64,000 nucleotides of DNA from Rhodococcus antarcticus (GTDB lineage: Bacteria; Actinomycetota; Actinomycetes; Mycobacteriales; Mycobacteriaceae): NCBI RefSeq assembly GCF_026153295.1, contig NZ_CP110615.1, positions 1,178,001 to 1,242,000 on the forward strand. The letters run 5' to 3'. Position numbers and translations under genes: made by a program. Positions 1 to 9,713 of the stretch are shown here, one piece after another; the first letter of the stretch is position 1; each line of letters begins with the position of its first letter. Under the pieces are notes generated by a model. The model did not search any database and had not been told where the DNA came from. It worked only from the letters and a program-made list of their open reading frames with translations.

Positions 1-1359
1 GGCCCACAGCTGCAGCCGCAGGTCGCGGGCGGCCACGCGGGCCCCGGCCCCGTGCCCGTCGAGCACCGTGGGCTCGCGCGGGTCGCGGCGGGTGTCGACC
101 ACCGCGCACGCGAGCTCGCTGTCGGAGGTCCACGAACGGCGGTTGAAGTTGTCCGAGCCGCAGGTGAACCACACGTCGTCGACCATGCAGGTCTTGGCGT
201 GGACGTAGATCGGCGTGCCCGCGGCGTTCTCCAGGTCGAACACACCGACCCGGTCCGGGGCCTCGGACCGGAGCAGGGTCATGGCCCGGATCTGCCCGAT
301 CCGGTTGACCGGACCCATCAGCGTGCCGTCGGCGTCCGGGAACCGGGGCACCACCGCGATCACGCGCAGCGCGGGCGCCCGGCGCAGGGCGGCGACGAGC
401 AGCCGTGCGACGACGGGGGACCACAGGTACTGGTCCTCGATGTAGATGAGGGAGCGGGCGAGACCGAAGGCCTTCTCGTAGGCCCGGGCGATGCTGCGCT
501 CGCCCTGCGGCGCGAACGGGAACCGCGGGCGCTTGCGGCTGTACGTGCGCAGCACCTGCACCGCCTGCTCGCCGCACGGCTCGGGCAGCGGGCCCCGGGC
601 AGGCAGCGGGCGAGGCCGGCGCGGCATGTCCGCCCGGCGCTGCAGCAGCATCCGGTAGGGGGTCCGCCGGTCCAGGGGCGTGGGGTCGTCCCACCGCTCG
701 GCGAAGGTCTCCAGCAGCTCGCCCACCGCAGGGCCGCGGACCGCCATCGTCAGGTCGTGCCAGGGGGCCCGGGGTCCGTACCGCGCGTCCATGGGCTGCT
801 GCTGCGGGTCCCCGCGGTGCTCGGCGTCGTCGCGCCGGCTGTGGCTGAGGTCGATCCCACCGACGTAGGCCACCGCCCCCGCCGGCGCGGCCCGCTGCAG
901 GAGCAGCAGCTTCTGGTGGTGCGAGCCGAAGCGCCGCACCCGCTGGTCGAGCAGGGCCTCGGCGCCGGCCTCGTTGAGCTCGGCGCCCAGGCGCTGGTTC
1001 TGCTGCGCGCTGAAGGACATGTGGTCGGAGTGCGACCTCCACAGCAGTCCGCGCACCTCGACACCCCGCCGGGCCGCCCCGCACAGCAGCTCGTGCACGG
1101 TGGGTCCGTCGGCGGCGAGCCGCTCGTCCCCGTCGCCGCGCCAGTCCGTGAAGTAGATCTGGTCGCCCGCCCGCAGGTCGGTGACCTGCTCGAGCACCCG
1201 GCGGAAGTAGTGCGCCCCGTGGACCACCGGTTCGACGGCGTTGCCGGTGGTCCACCCGTGGCCCGTGGCCTGGGAGGTCAGCCTCGTGTGCGGGTTGCCG
1301 CGCTCGGTCGCGCTCAGGAACCAGCGCGCCGGAGCAGCGTCCTCGTGCGGGGGGGTCAT
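1..1359 (-). CDS. Phospholipase D-like phosphatidyltransferase/hydrolase, C terminus cut by window edge
   Basis: Reads leftwards and runs off the window, so only 453 codons are visible. Two HKD-type motifs of the phospholipase D superfamily are present: an HQK triad at residues 148-150 followed by GGID, and HAKTCMVDD near residue 386 followed by GSDNFNRRS. Each HKD supplies half of the active site that cleaves or transfers phosphodiesters, usually of phospholipids. No signal peptide is visible at the N terminus (MTPPHEDAAP), so a cytoplasmic or membrane-surface enzyme is more likely than a secreted one. The ATG at 1359 is the first in-frame Met before the conserved part. Cardiolipin synthase-like activity is an alternative, but the transmembrane segments typical of that enzyme are absent from the visible part. 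Confidence 0.85.
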   Translation of the reverse strand, partial: MTPPHEDAAPARWFLSATERGNPHTRLTSQATGHGWTTGNAVEPVVHGAHYFRRVLEQVTDLRAGDQIYFTDWRGDGDERLAADGPTVHELLCGAARRGVEVRGLLWRSHSDHMSFSAQQNQRLGAELNEAGAEALLDQRVRRFGSHHQKLLLLQRAAPAGAVAYVGGIDLSHSRRDDAEHRGDPQQQPMDARYGPRAPWHDLTMAVRGPAVGELLETFAERWDDPTPLDRRTPYRMLLQRRADMPRRPRPLPARGPLPEPCGEQAVQVLRTYSRKRPRFPFAPQGERSIARAYEKAFGLARSLIYIEDQYLWSPVVARLLVAALRRAPALRVIAVVPRFPDADGTLMGPVNRIGQIRAMTLLRSEAPDRVGVFDLENAAGTPIYVHAKTCMVDDVWFTCGSDNFNRRSWTSDSELACAVVDTRRDPREPTVLDGHGAGARVAARDLRLQLWA

Positions 1360-1528
1360 GGCTGGTCAGCGTAGGCAGGCGGGCCCGCGACCGGGAGCCC
1401 GGGACCGCAGGTAGGATTCGGGGCGACGTGCCATCCGGAGCAGCAGCCTGGGCGGTCCAGCGGGGCCACCTACGACGCCCGGCGGGGTGCCCGTTGACCG
1501 GCACCGGTTCACACCGGCGTGCTCCTGC

Positions 1529-1541
1529 GTGTCGCCGACAC
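1529..1541 (+). promoter_or_regulatory. Inverted repeat upstream of pntA
   Basis: GTGTCG-C-CGACAC is a perfect 6-bp inverted repeat with a single central base, 66 bp before the pntA start. It lies in the 247-bp gap between the divergent phospholipase gene and pntA, which otherwise shows no gene. Its place suggests an operator, but no regulator can be named. A TACCCT hexamer at 1554-1559 could be a -10 element; no matching -35 was seen. Confidence 0.3.
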
Positions 1542-1606
1542 GGTCCTGGTCGTTACCCTCCCGGTGGCGGCGCAGGTCTGACCACGACCCCCGGGAAGGA
1601 ACGACC

Positions 1607-3139
1607 GTGCTGATCGGTGTGCTCAAGGAGGCTCGGCCCGGCGAGACGAGGGTGGCCGCCACTCCAGCGACGGTGGTGCAGCTGCAGAAGCTCGGTTACG
1701 CGGTGGTGGTCGACGCCGGGGCCGGTGAGGCGTCGACCTTCACCGACGCCGCCTACGCGCAGGCCGGCGCGACGACCGGTGACGCGGCGCTGGCCGACGT
1801 GGTCCTCGGGGTGAACGCACCCTCGCCCGACCAGCTCGACCGGCTCCGCCCCGGAACCACGCTGGTGAGCCTGCTCAGCCCCGCCCTGGACGCCGAGCTG
1901 GTCGCCGACCTGGCCCGGCGGCCCATCACGGCGCTGGCCATGGACGCGGTGCCGCGCATCTCCCGCGCCCAGTCGATGGACGTGCTGTCGTCCATGGCCA
2001 ACATCGCCGGCTACCGCGCCGTCGTCGAGGCCGCCCACGTCTTCGGCCGCTTCTTCACCGGCCAGGTCACCGCAGCGGGCAAGGTTCCGCCGGCGAAGGT
2101 GCTCGTGTGCGGCGCCGGGGTCGCCGGCCTGGCCGCGATCGGGGCGGTCGGTGCCATGGGCGCGGTGGTCCACGCCACCGACCCGCGGCCCGAGGTGGCC
2201 GACCAGGTGAAGTCCCTGGGCGGGCAGTACCTGGCCGTGGAGACCCCCGAGGTGACCGACGAGGGGCCCGGCACCGGCTACGCGAAGGAGATGGGCACCG
2301 ACTACGCCGCCCTCGCGGAGGCGCTGTACGCGAAGACCGTGCCGGACATGGACATCGTCATCACCACCGCGCTCATCCCCGGCCGGCCGGCGCCGAGCCT
2401 GCTCACCGCCGAGATGGTCGCCTCGATGAAGCCCGGCTCGGTCATCGTCGACATGGCCGCGGCCAACGGGGGCAACGTCGCGGGCACCGTCAAGGGCGAG
2501 GCCGTGGTCACCGGGAACGGTGTCACGATCATCGGCTACACCGACCTGGCCGGCCGCCTGCCCGCCCAGGCCTCACAGCTCTACGGCACCAACCTGCTGA
2601 ACCTGGTCAAGCTCATGACCCCGCGCGGCGACGGTGAGCTGGTGCTCGACCACGAGGACGTCGTGCAGCGGACCATCACCGTGGTCCGCGACGGTGAGCT
2701 GATGTGGCCGCCCCCGCCGGTGCAGGTCTCGGCCGCGCCTGCTGCCGTGTCCCCGGCGAAGGCCCCCGTGGTGGCCGAGCCGAAGGTCCCCGCCTCGCTC
2801 GCGCGCCGGCTCACCGTGGTCACCGTCGCCGCCCTGGTGCTCGGGCTGCTGGTGGCCGTGGCCCCGCCCGCGCTGCTGGGGCCGCTGACGGTGTTCGCCC
2901 TGGCGATCGTGGTCGGCTACTACGTCATCGGCAAGGTGCACCACGCGCTGCACACCCCGCTGATGAGCGTCACCAACGCCATCTCCGGCATCGTCGTCGT
3001 GGGGGCGGTGCTGCAGATCGGCAGCGGCAGCACCCTGGTGACGATCGTGTCGTTCTTCGCGGTGCTGCTGGCCAGCATCAACGTCGTCGGCGGCTTCGCC
3101 GTCACCCGCCGGATGCTCGCCATGTTCAGCCGAAGCTGA
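1607..3139 (+). CDS. pntA: NAD(P) transhydrogenase subunit alpha
   Basis: Membrane-bound transhydrogenase alpha subunit, 510 residues, the same size as the Escherichia coli protein. The N-terminal two thirds is the NAD(H)-binding domain I, with the dinucleotide-binding glycine motif [11 protein letters not shown] near residue 167. The C terminus carries about four membrane helices with the conserved [12 protein letters not shown] segment. With PntB it couples hydride transfer between NADH and NADP+ to proton movement, normally making NADPH. The alpha1 and alpha2 parts are fused, unlike many actinobacteria and Rhodospirillum, where they are separate. The GTG at 1607 is chosen because GGAAGGA lies at 1594-1600 and the protein then starts at the family's usual VLIGVLKE. 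Confidence 0.96.
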   Translation: MLIGVLKEARPGETRVAATPATVVQLQKLGYAVVVDAGAGEASTFTDAAYAQAGATTGDAALADVVLGVNAPSPDQLDRLRPGTTLVSLLSPALDAELVADLARRPITALAMDAVPRISRAQSMDVLSSMANIAGYRAVVEAAHVFGRFFTGQVTAAGKVPPAKVLVCGAGVAGLAAIGAVGAMGAVVHATDPRPEVADQVKSLGGQYLAVETPEVTDEGPGTGYAKEMGTDYAALAEALYAKTVPDMDIVITTALIPGRPAPSLLTAEMVASMKPGSVIVDMAAANGGNVAGTVKGEAVVTGNGVTIIGYTDLAGRLPAQASQLYGTNLLNLVKLMTPRGDGELVLDHEDVVQRTITVVRDGELMWPPPPVQVSAAPAAVSPAKAPVVAEPKVPASLARRLTVVTVAALVLGLLVAVAPPALLGPLTVFALAIVVGYYVIGKVHHALHTPLMSVTNAISGIVVVGAVLQIGSGSTLVTIVSFFAVLLASINVVGGFAVTRRMLAMFSRS

Positions 3140-3166
3140 GCGGGCTGTGAGAATGAGGAACCCACG

Positions 3167-4603
3167 ATGACCATCCAGACCGCTGCGTCCGCGGCGTACA
3201 TCGTCTCCGCGCTGCTGTTCATCCTGGCCCTCGCCGGGCTCTCCAAGCACGAGAGCGCCACCCTGGGCAACGGGTTCGGCATGATCGGCATGGCCGTGGC
3301 CCTGGTGGCCACCGTCGTGCTGGCGATCGACCGTGGCCTGTCCGGCCTGGGCCTGGGCCTGCTCCTGCTGGCCACCGCCATCGGTGCCGCGATCGGCATC
3401 GCCCGGGCGCGCTCGGTCGAGATGACGGGCATGCCCGAGCTGATCGCCCTGCTGCACTCCTTCGTCGGCATGGCCGCCGTGCTCGTGGGCTGGAACGGCT
3501 ACCTCGAGGTCGAGGCCCACCCGGACGGGGCCGAGGCCGCCGCGCTCGACGCCATCGGCACGCTCGGCATCCACCACGGCGAGGTCTTCATCGGCGTCTT
3601 CATCGGCGCGGTCACCTTCACCGGCTCGATCGTGGCCTACGGCAAGCTCTCCGGGCGGATCAGCTCCACCCCGCTGGTGCTGCCGGGCAAGAACCTGATC
3701 AACGTCGGGGCCCTGGTCGCCTTCGTCGTGCTCACCGCGTGGTTCGTCGTGTCCCCGGCGCTGTGGCTGCTGGTCGCCATGACCGTGGTTGCCCTGGCGC
3801 TGGGCTGGCACCTCGTGGCCTCGATCGGCGGGGGCGACATGCCGGTGGTGGTGTCAATGCTGAACAGCTACTCGGGCTGGGCGGCGGCGGCCTCGGGCTT
3901 CCTGCTGGAGAACAACCTCCTCATCATCACCGGGGCGCTGGTCGGGTCCTCGGGTGCCTACCTCAGCTACATCATGTGCACGGCCATGAACCGCTCGTTC
4001 TTCTCCGTGATCGCCGGTGGCTTCGGCATCGTGGCGGCGGGTGGCGACGACACCGACTACGGCGAGCACCACGAGATCACCGCCGAGGGTGTGGCCGAGC
4101 TGCTGTCCGACGCCGAGCGGGTCATCATCGCGCCGGGGTACGGCATGGCCGTGGCCCAGGCGCAGCACGGCGTGGCCGACCTGACCCGGCTGCTGCGCGC
4201 CCGCGGCGTCGACGTGCGCTTCGGCATCCATCCCGTCGCGGGCCGTCTCCCCGGGCACATGAACGTGCTGCTCGCCGAGGCCAAGGTGCCCTACGACATC
4301 GTCCTCGAGCTCGACGAGATCAACGACGACTTCGCCGAGACCGACGTCGTCCTCGTCATCGGGGCCAACGACACCGTGAACCCGGCCGCGGCCGACGACC
4401 CGACGAGCCCCATCGCGGGGATGCCGGTGCTGACGGTGTGGGACGCCAAGCACGTCGTGGTGTTCAAGCGGTCGATGGCGCCGGGCTACGCCGGCGTGCA
4501 GAACCCGCTGTTCTTCCGGGACAACACGTCGATGATCTTCGGTGACGCCAAGGACCGGGTCGAGGACATCCTGCGGGCGCAGGTGCCGGCGCGCGTCGGC
4601 TGA
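3167..4603 (+). CDS. pntB: NAD(P) transhydrogenase subunit beta
   Basis: 478 residues. The first 270 or so are hydrophobic, with about nine membrane helices forming the proton channel. The last 180 are the NADP(H)-binding domain III, with [20 protein letters not shown] and [10 protein letters not shown], the loops that hold NADP(H). It starts 27 bp after pntA behind a GAGGAA ribosome site, so the two are co-transcribed and together form a complete enzyme. A short hydrophilic insert (residues 115-130, [10 protein letters not shown]) is present, as in many homologues. The end is 21 bp from the convergent amidase gene, with no obvious strong terminator between them. Confidence 0.96.
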   Translation: MTIQTAASAAYIVSALLFILALAGLSKHESATLGNGFGMIGMAVALVATVVLAIDRGLSGLGLGLLLLATAIGAAIGIARARSVEMTGMPELIALLHSFVGMAAVLVGWNGYLEVEAHPDGAEAAALDAIGTLGIHHGEVFIGVFIGAVTFTGSIVAYGKLSGRISSTPLVLPGKNLINVGALVAFVVLTAWFVVSPALWLLVAMTVVALALGWHLVASIGGGDMPVVVSMLNSYSGWAAAASGFLLENNLLIITGALVGSSGAYLSYIMCTAMNRSFFSVIAGGFGIVAAGGDDTDYGEHHEITAEGVAELLSDAERVIIAPGYGMAVAQAQHGVADLTRLLRARGVDVRFGIHPVAGRLPGHMNVLLAEAKVPYDIVLELDEINDDFAETDVVLVIGANDTVNPAAADDPTSPIAGMPVLTVWDAKHVVVFKRSMAPGYAGVQNPLFFRDNTSMIFGDAKDRVEDILRAQVPARVG

Positions 4604-4624
4604 CCCGTCCCGCCCGGGTTCGCG

Positions 4625-6160
4625 CTACGGCGTCGACACCGTCGGTGTCGGGAACCCGCCGACCGCCTGCTCGAAGGTGTGGGCAACGCGCAGCACGGTG
4701 GCGTCGTCGTGCTGGTTCCCGATGATCATCATCCCGGTGGGCAGGCCGTTGACCAGACCGGCGGGAACGCTGCAGGCGGGGTGCCCGGTCACGTCGGTGA
4801 CGCAGGTGTTGGCGATCATCTCCAGGGCGCGAGGGATGACCTCCTCGCGCGGGGCGTCCGGCTTCGGCAGCAGCGTGGCCTGCAGCGGCACGGTCGGCAT
4901 CACGAGCACGTCGTAGCGGGACAGCGCCTCGTCGTAGGCCCTGCGGAGCTCGATGGCCAGGTTCTGCGCCATGGCGTAGTGCTTGCCCTGGTAGCGGTTC
5001 ATGGCGTACCGGCCGGTGAGCAGGACCAGCTTGACCGTCTCGGGGAACTGGCTGCCGTCGGCGCGCCAGCGGCTGCCGTAGTGCTCGACGACCTCCGGGT
5101 CGTAGAGGCCCTTCCAGCTCATCCCGTAGCCGTTGCCGTCCACCATCTGCGCCGTCGGGCCCTCCACGGCGATGACGTCCCAGATCTTGGCGCCGTGCAG
5201 GTGCCAGGGGATCGACACCTCCTCGGCGCTGAGCCCGGCGCCGACGAGCGTGTCGACTGCTGCGCGGACCGCGTCGTTGACGCCCTGCTCGGCGTTCGCC
5301 TGGGCGAACCCCTCCGCCACGACACCTATCCGCAGCCCCTCGGCGCCGCGGGTGATCGCGGCCGGGTAGTCCACCGGCACGAGGTCGCGGGGCTGGCGGG
5401 GATCGAGCCCGTCGGGCCCCGCGATCACGCTCAGCACGAGCGCGGAGTCGGCCACGGTGCGGGTGATGGGGCCGACGTGGTCGATCGTCGCCTCGATGGG
5501 GAACGCGCCGGTGTAGGGGACCAGGCCCCAGGTCGGCTTGTGGCCCACGGTGCCGCTGTAGGCGCTGGGGATGCGGATGGAGCCGCCCTGGTCGCCACCG
5601 GTGGCCACGTCCACGATCCCCGCCGCCACCAGGGCGGCGCTGCCCGAGGACGACCCGCCCGCCGAGCGCGTCTCGTCCCAGGGGTTGCGGACGGCGCCGG
5701 TGCGCGAGGTGTGCGAGCCGCCGGAGAAGCAGAGGTCCTCGCAGGCCGACTTGCCCACGATGGTGCCGCCAGCCGCGAGCACCCGGCTGACGATGGTGGC
5801 GTCCCGCAGGGGTGTGTAGCCCTCGATCGTGGCCGAACCGTTCATCATCGGCACGCCGGCCACCGCGGTGTTGTCCTTGACCGCCACGGTCTTCCCCGCG
5901 AGCGGACCCTCGCCCGAGCCGGTGATGGAGGTCTTCACGTACCAGGCGTTGTACGGGTTGTCGGCCGCCTCGGGCCGCGTCCAGGTCCGCTCGGCCATCG
6001 TGGGAACCGACGCGGCGTAGAGCTCCTCGACCACGTCCCAGGAGGCGAGCAGCCCGGTCACCATCGGCGCGAACGACTCCAGGTCGGATCCCGACAGGCC
6101 GAGCCGGTACTGCTGGTTGACCGCATCGAGGGCGGCGTCATCGGGCGGGTCGACGGGCAT
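4625..6160 (-). CDS. Amidase-signature amidase, close to Rhodococcus nitrile-pathway amidases
   Basis: 511 residues of the amidase signature family. The Ser-cisSer-Lys triad is visible as Lys95 (VAVKDN), Ser170 (AGGSSSGSAA) and Ser194 (GGDQGGSIRIP), with the 24-residue spacing of the family. Segments such as GVPMMNGS, CEDLCFSGGS and GLVPYTGAFPIE resemble the enantioselective amidases that follow nitrile hydratase in Rhodococcus, so hydrolysis of a carboxamide to acid and ammonia is the likely reaction. No nitrile hydratase gene lies in the window. It is probably co-oriented with the second amidase upstream (53 bp gap) and belongs to the amide and peptide use region. Exact substrate unknown. 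Confidence 0.92.
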   Translation of the reverse strand: MPVDPPDDAALDAVNQQYRLGLSGSDLESFAPMVTGLLASWDVVEELYAASVPTMAERTWTRPEAADNPYNAWYVKTSITGSGEGPLAGKTVAVKDNTAVAGVPMMNGSATIEGYTPLRDATIVSRVLAAGGTIVGKSACEDLCFSGGSHTSRTGAVRNPWDETRSAGGSSSGSAALVAAGIVDVATGGDQGGSIRIPSAYSGTVGHKPTWGLVPYTGAFPIEATIDHVGPITRTVADSALVLSVIAGPDGLDPRQPRDLVPVDYPAAITRGAEGLRIGVVAEGFAQANAEQGVNDAVRAAVDTLVGAGLSAEEVSIPWHLHGAKIWDVIAVEGPTAQMVDGNGYGMSWKGLYDPEVVEHYGSRWRADGSQFPETVKLVLLTGRYAMNRYQGKHYAMAQNLAIELRRAYDEALSRYDVLVMPTVPLQATLLPKPDAPREEVIPRALEMIANTCVTDVTGHPACSVPAGLVNGLPTGMMIIGNQHDDATVLRVAHTFEQAVGGFPTPTVSTP

Positions 6161-6213
6161 CCGGGCTCCTGACTGCGGGTGGTGACGACGCTAGGCACCC
6201 GGCCCACACCCCG

Positions 6214-7629
6214 TCAACGGGTCGATACCTCCCACCCGAGCCCGTGCTCGAGGGCGTGGGCCACCTCGAGCAGCTGCTGGTCGGCCCGGTGTGCTCCGAC
6301 GACCTGCAGGCCGACGGGCAGCCCCTCGGGTGTCCGGCCGGCGGGCAGGGACAGGGCGGGCAGCCCGGTGGCGCTGATCAGGGTGCAGGACCGCATCCAC
6401 CCCAGGTAGTCGGCCTGCGCAGTGCCGTCGACGACGGTGGGGTACTCGGTGTCGACGTCGAACGGGACGACCTGGGTGGTGGGGGCGAGCAGGACGTCGT
6501 ACCGGGTGAAGAAGTCCGCGACCGCGACGTGCAGCCGGGTGTGGGCGGCCTCGGCCCGGGCCAGGTCGGTCCCGTCGAGCCGCCGGCCGGCCGCGACGTT
6601 GCCGTGGATGGTCTCCTTGACGAGCGCGGGGTGGGCGTCGACGACCGGGCCCAGCGACGCGGCGAACAGCCACGCCCGCAGCACGGTGAACACCTCGTCG
6701 GCCTCGTCGAGGTCGGGGCACGCCTGCTCGAGCTCCCCGCCGAGGGCGAGGACGAGGTCGGGGACACCGGTGAGGGCGTCGCGGACCGCGGCGTCGACCG
6801 GGATCCGCCCGCCGAGGTCGGGTGCCCACGCCACCCGCAGACCGGTGAGATCCTCCAGGACCGGTCGGGTGAACGACGCTCCGAGCTCGGGCAGCGAGAG
6901 CGGGGCTCGCGGGTCCGGACCGGCGAGGACGGAGAGTCCCAGGGCGACGTCGGCCACGGTGCGGCCCAGCGGCCCCTGCACCGAGAGCGTCGAGAAGCCC
7001 AGCGCCGTGGGGAACGTCGGCACCCGGCCGGGGCTGGGCCGCAGCCCGACGACCCCGCAGAACGCGGCCGGGTTGCGCAGCGAGCCACCCATGTCCGAAC
7101 CCTCGGCCAGGGCGACCATCCCGGTGGCCAGTGCGGCTGCGGCCCCGCCGCTGGACCCACCGGCGCTGCGGCTGGGGTCGTGCGGGTTGCGGGTGGGCCC
7201 GAACAGCGTGTTGGTGGTGTGCGAGCCCGCCGCGAACTCCGGGACGTTGGTCTTGCCGACCCGCACAGCACCCGCCGCGCCCATCCGCGCCACCACCAGC
7301 TCGTCCTCGGTCGGCACCAGGTCGCGGTGCACGGGCGAGCCGAAGGTGGTGCGCATCCCCGCGGTGAGGTGCGTGTCCTTGTGCGCCACCGGCAGGCCGT
7401 GCAGCGGTCCGACGGCCGCACCGTGGGCGAGGGCCTCGTCAGCGGCGGCCGCTGCTGCCGTGGCCCCCTGGACGTCCAGGGTCACGAGCGCGTTCACCGT
7501 CGGGTTGAGGCGGTCGACCCGGGCCAGGTGCGCGGCGAGGAGCTCGCGGGCGGAGACCTCACGGGCGCGCACCATCCCGGCCAGCCGGGTCGCGGGCAGC
7601 AGGCACAGGTCGTCGTCCGGCAGCGTCAT
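6214..7629 (-). CDS. Amidase-signature amidase (second, distinct)
   Basis: 471 residues, amidase signature family, with Lys84 (VAHKDTH), cis-Ser159 and nucleophile Ser183 (SDMGGSLRNPAAF). It is not a recent copy of the neighbouring amidase: the N-terminal helical part and the C-terminal half differ, and it is closer to the general Asp/Glu-tRNA-amidotransferase-like amidases used for small amides or peptide amides. A frame extends further upstream to 7731, but ATG 7629 (MTLPDDDLCLLPATRLAGMV) matches the usual start of this group. It lies upstream of the other amidase on the same strand. The 264-bp gap to the GntR gene end shows no gene. Confidence 0.92.
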   Translation of the reverse strand: MTLPDDDLCLLPATRLAGMVRAREVSARELLAAHLARVDRLNPTVNALVTLDVQGATAAAAAADEALAHGAAVGPLHGLPVAHKDTHLTAGMRTTFGSPVHRDLVPTEDELVVARMGAAGAVRVGKTNVPEFAAGSHTTNTLFGPTRNPHDPSRSAGGSSGGAAAALATGMVALAEGSDMGGSLRNPAAFCGVVGLRPSPGRVPTFPTALGFSTLSVQGPLGRTVADVALGLSVLAGPDPRAPLSLPELGASFTRPVLEDLTGLRVAWAPDLGGRIPVDAAVRDALTGVPDLVLALGGELEQACPDLDEADEVFTVLRAWLFAASLGPVVDAHPALVKETIHGNVAAGRRLDGTDLARAEAAHTRLHVAVADFFTRYDVLLAPTTQVVPFDVDTEYPTVVDGTAQADYLGWMRSCTLISATGLPALSLPAGRTPEGLPVGLQVVGAHRADQQLLEVAHALEHGLGWEVSTR

Positions 7630-7893
7630 CCCTTGATGGTGCAGCACGCGGTCTCGTCGCGGCTCGATCGCCGCACCCCGGCACGCGACCGGGCCACGAG
7701 GGGTGGACGACCTGACCACCACCGCACCCACGACCGATCAGGCGGTTCCGCACCGACGCGTCCGTGCTCACCCCGTCGCTGGGGACACCGGAGGCGCCGT
7801 GCCCGACCGTGGTGGCGGCCCCCTGGGGCGCGACCGGTGCCACGTCCGCGCCGAGTGGTGCCCGGCGTCGACGCCGCAGCTCGGGGGCCCGCC

Positions 7894-8631
7894 CTACGAA
7901 CCGTTGGCCGTCGCGCGGCGCAGGCTCGCCCGCATCGTCTCCAGGGTCAGCGCGAAGTGCGCCTGGGCGCAGCGGCCGGCGACCTCGGCGTCCCCGCGGA
8001 CGACGTGTCCCACCAGTGCGGCGTGCTCGTGGGTGGCCTGCTCGACGAAGCCTGCCTCGTAGGGCTCCGAGCCGAAGCCGAGGGTCGCGGCTGCGGTGAG
8101 GTGGGCCGACAGCAGGGTCAGGTGGGGGTTGCGGGCTGCGGCGCCGATCAGGCCGTGCAGCCTGCGGTCCCAGGTCCGGGCCTCGATCATCGACGTCGCG
8201 CGGCGAAACTCCGCCATGGCGTCGCGCATCATCGTCACGTCCTCCGCGGTACGCCGCTCCGCCGCCGCGCGGGCGATCATCCCCTCGACCATGCAGCGGT
8301 AGTCGAACAGGTCGACCAGACGGGGGAGCTCCACCTCCAGCGTCCGGCGTGCGGCCTCGGGGGCGATGTCCTCCCAGGCGACGGCCGCGACGAAGCTGCC
8401 GCCGCTCCGACCGCGGCGCACGTCGAGCAGACCGAGGTCGGCGACCCGGCCCAGCGCCTGGCGCAAGGTCACCCGGCTGACGCCGAGGCGCTCGGCGAGC
8501 TCGCGCTCGGGGGGCAACCGCTCCCCGGGTGAGTACGCGCCGACGGCGATCGCGGTGACCAGGCGGTCGGCCAGGGACGAGACCAGCGACGTCGGGTGCA
8601 ACCCGCGGCGGCCGGCTTCCTCGGCGGTCAT
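7894..8631 (-). CDS. GntR-family transcriptional regulator, FCD/FadR subfamily
   Basis: 245 residues. The N-terminal winged helix is clear (residues 25-85: SPGERLPPERELAERLGVSR, then VTLRQALGRV), followed by an all-helical FCD ligand-binding domain with the metal-binding His/Asp pattern expected of small-acid sensors. It is transcribed away from the alpha/beta hydrolase gene at 8725, with a 93-bp shared region holding a good promoter and two inverted repeats. This arrangement suggests it represses the rightward amide/peptide genes and itself, with an organic acid or amino-acid product as inducer; the ligand is not visible from sequence. A second FCD regulator closes the same cluster at 19468. 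Confidence 0.93.
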   Translation of the reverse strand: MTAEEAGRRGLHPTSLVSSLADRLVTAIAVGAYSPGERLPPERELAERLGVSRVTLRQALGRVADLGLLDVRRGRSGGSFVAAVAWEDIAPEAARRTLEVELPRLVDLFDYRCMVEGMIARAAAERRTAEDVTMMRDAMAEFRRATSMIEARTWDRRLHGLIGAAARNPHLTLLSAHLTAAATLGFGSEPYEAGFVEQATHEHAALVGHVVRGDAEVAGRCAQAHFALTLETMRASLRRATANGS

Positions 8632-8657
8632 CGGGGAAGTCTATCCGCGTCGGCCCG

Positions 8658-8703
8658 AAAGGTATTGGCAGGAGACCTTTGGCGTGCTCTAGTACCCCGG
8701 TAC
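8658..8703 (+). promoter_or_regulatory. Promoter and candidate GntR operators for the rightward amide/peptide genes
   Basis: TTGGCA at 8665-8670 and TCTAGT at 8688-8693 are separated by 17 bp, a good sigma-70-type promoter pointing to the gene at 8725. Two inverted repeats surround it: AAAGGT/ACCTTT (8658-8663 and 8675-8680) straddles the -35, and GTACC-CC-GGTAC (8692-8703) overlaps the likely transcription start. Either could bind the divergently encoded FCD GntR protein. Binding is inferred from position only. Confidence 0.5.
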
Positions 8704-8724
8704 CCCTGACCGGAGAGGCGTCCC

Positions 8725-9648
8725 ATGGCCACCACGCGCGATCCGCGGTTCCCCGACGCGACCACGACCGGCACGGTGGAGACACGTGGCGGGCAGACCT
8801 GGTACCGCGTCACCGGTGAGCTGGGGAGCTCCGACAGGGCCCCCGTCGTCGTCCTGCACGGTGGCCCCGGCGTGGGCCACAACTACACGCTCATGATGGC
8901 CAACCTCGCCTCCGACGGCCGTGCCGTCGTCCACTACGACCAGATCGGGTGCGGCGGCAGCACCCACCTGCCCGATGCCCCGGCCGACTTCTGGACCGTC
9001 GACCTGTTCGTCGAGGAGCTGCGCTGCGTGGTCGACGCGCTCGGGATCAGCGACCGGTTCCACCTGCTCGGCCACTCCTGGGGCGGGATGCTCGGCCCTG
9101 AGGTGGTCCTCGCCGATCCCACCGGCATCGCCAGCCTCTCCATCTGCGACTCGCCGGCCAGCATGGGGCTCTGGCTGGAGGCGGCGGCCCGCCTGCGGGA
9201 CGAGCTCCCCGCCGCCGTCGCGGCCACGCTGGGAACGCACGAGGAGGCCGGGACGACCGACACCGCCGAGTACGCGGGCGCGATGGAGGTCTTCTACGAC
9301 CGGCACGTGTGTCGTACGGTGCCCAACCCGACCGAGGTGAAGGACTCCTTCGACCAGCTCGCGGCCGATCCGACCGTCTACCACACGATGAACGGACCGA
9401 GCGAGTTCCACGTGGTCGGATCGTTGAGGGACTGGACGATCGTGGGTCGCGTCGGCGGCATCGGCGTCCCGACGCTGGTCGTCTCGGGGGCACACGACGA
9501 GGCGCAGCCCGACACGTGGGCGCCCTACGTCGAGGGCATCCCCGACGTCCGAACCCACTTCTTCGCCGAGTCCAGCCACATGCCGCACGTCGAGGAGCCC
9601 GAGGCGTTCCTCGACGTCGTCGGGTCGTTCCTGCGCCAGCACGACTGA
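8725..9648 (+). CDS. Alpha/beta hydrolase, proline iminopeptidase / L-amino acid amidase type
   Basis: 307 residues, peptidase family S33-like fold. The oxyanion motif HGGPG is at 45-49, the nucleophile elbow GHSWGG places Ser118, and Asp258 (GAHDEA) and His285 (SSHMPH) complete the triad. The size and the HYDQIGCGGS segment match proline iminopeptidases and bacterial L-amino acid amidases, which release N-terminal residues from small peptides or ammonia from amino-acid amides. A GGAGAGG ribosome site precedes the ATG. It is the first gene of the rightward block, next to a permease and a formamidase-type enzyme, so an intracellular role on imported amides or dipeptides fits. Which activity it has cannot be told by sequence. 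Confidence 0.88.
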   Translation: MATTRDPRFPDATTTGTVETRGGQTWYRVTGELGSSDRAPVVVLHGGPGVGHNYTLMMANLASDGRAVVHYDQIGCGGSTHLPDAPADFWTVDLFVEELRCVVDALGISDRFHLLGHSWGGMLGPEVVLADPTGIASLSICDSPASMGLWLEAAARLRDELPAAVAATLGTHEEAGTTDTAEYAGAMEVFYDRHVCRTVPNPTEVKDSFDQLAADPTVYHTMNGPSEFHVVGSLRDWTIVGRVGGIGVPTLVVSGAHDEAQPDTWAPYVEGIPDVRTHFFAESSHMPHVEEPEAFLDVVGSFLRQHD

Positions 9649-9713
9649 CCCGGCACGACGCACCAATCGCCCTCCGCCCCGCACCGTTCGAGCAGGAACA
9701 CAGAAGGAGTCCC

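Noticed and set aside
52-1374. Long plus-strand open frame of 440 codons
   Set aside because: It is antisense to the phospholipase D-like gene, rich in Arg/Gly/Val/His, and has no family motif; the minus strand carries both HKD motifs.
2573-3811. 412-codon minus-strand frame
   Set aside because: Antisense shadow of pntAB with very low-complexity His/Asp/Gln/Gly composition.
6244-8532. 762-codon plus-strand frame
   Set aside because: Antisense to the second amidase and the GntR gene, which have clear motifs on the minus strand.
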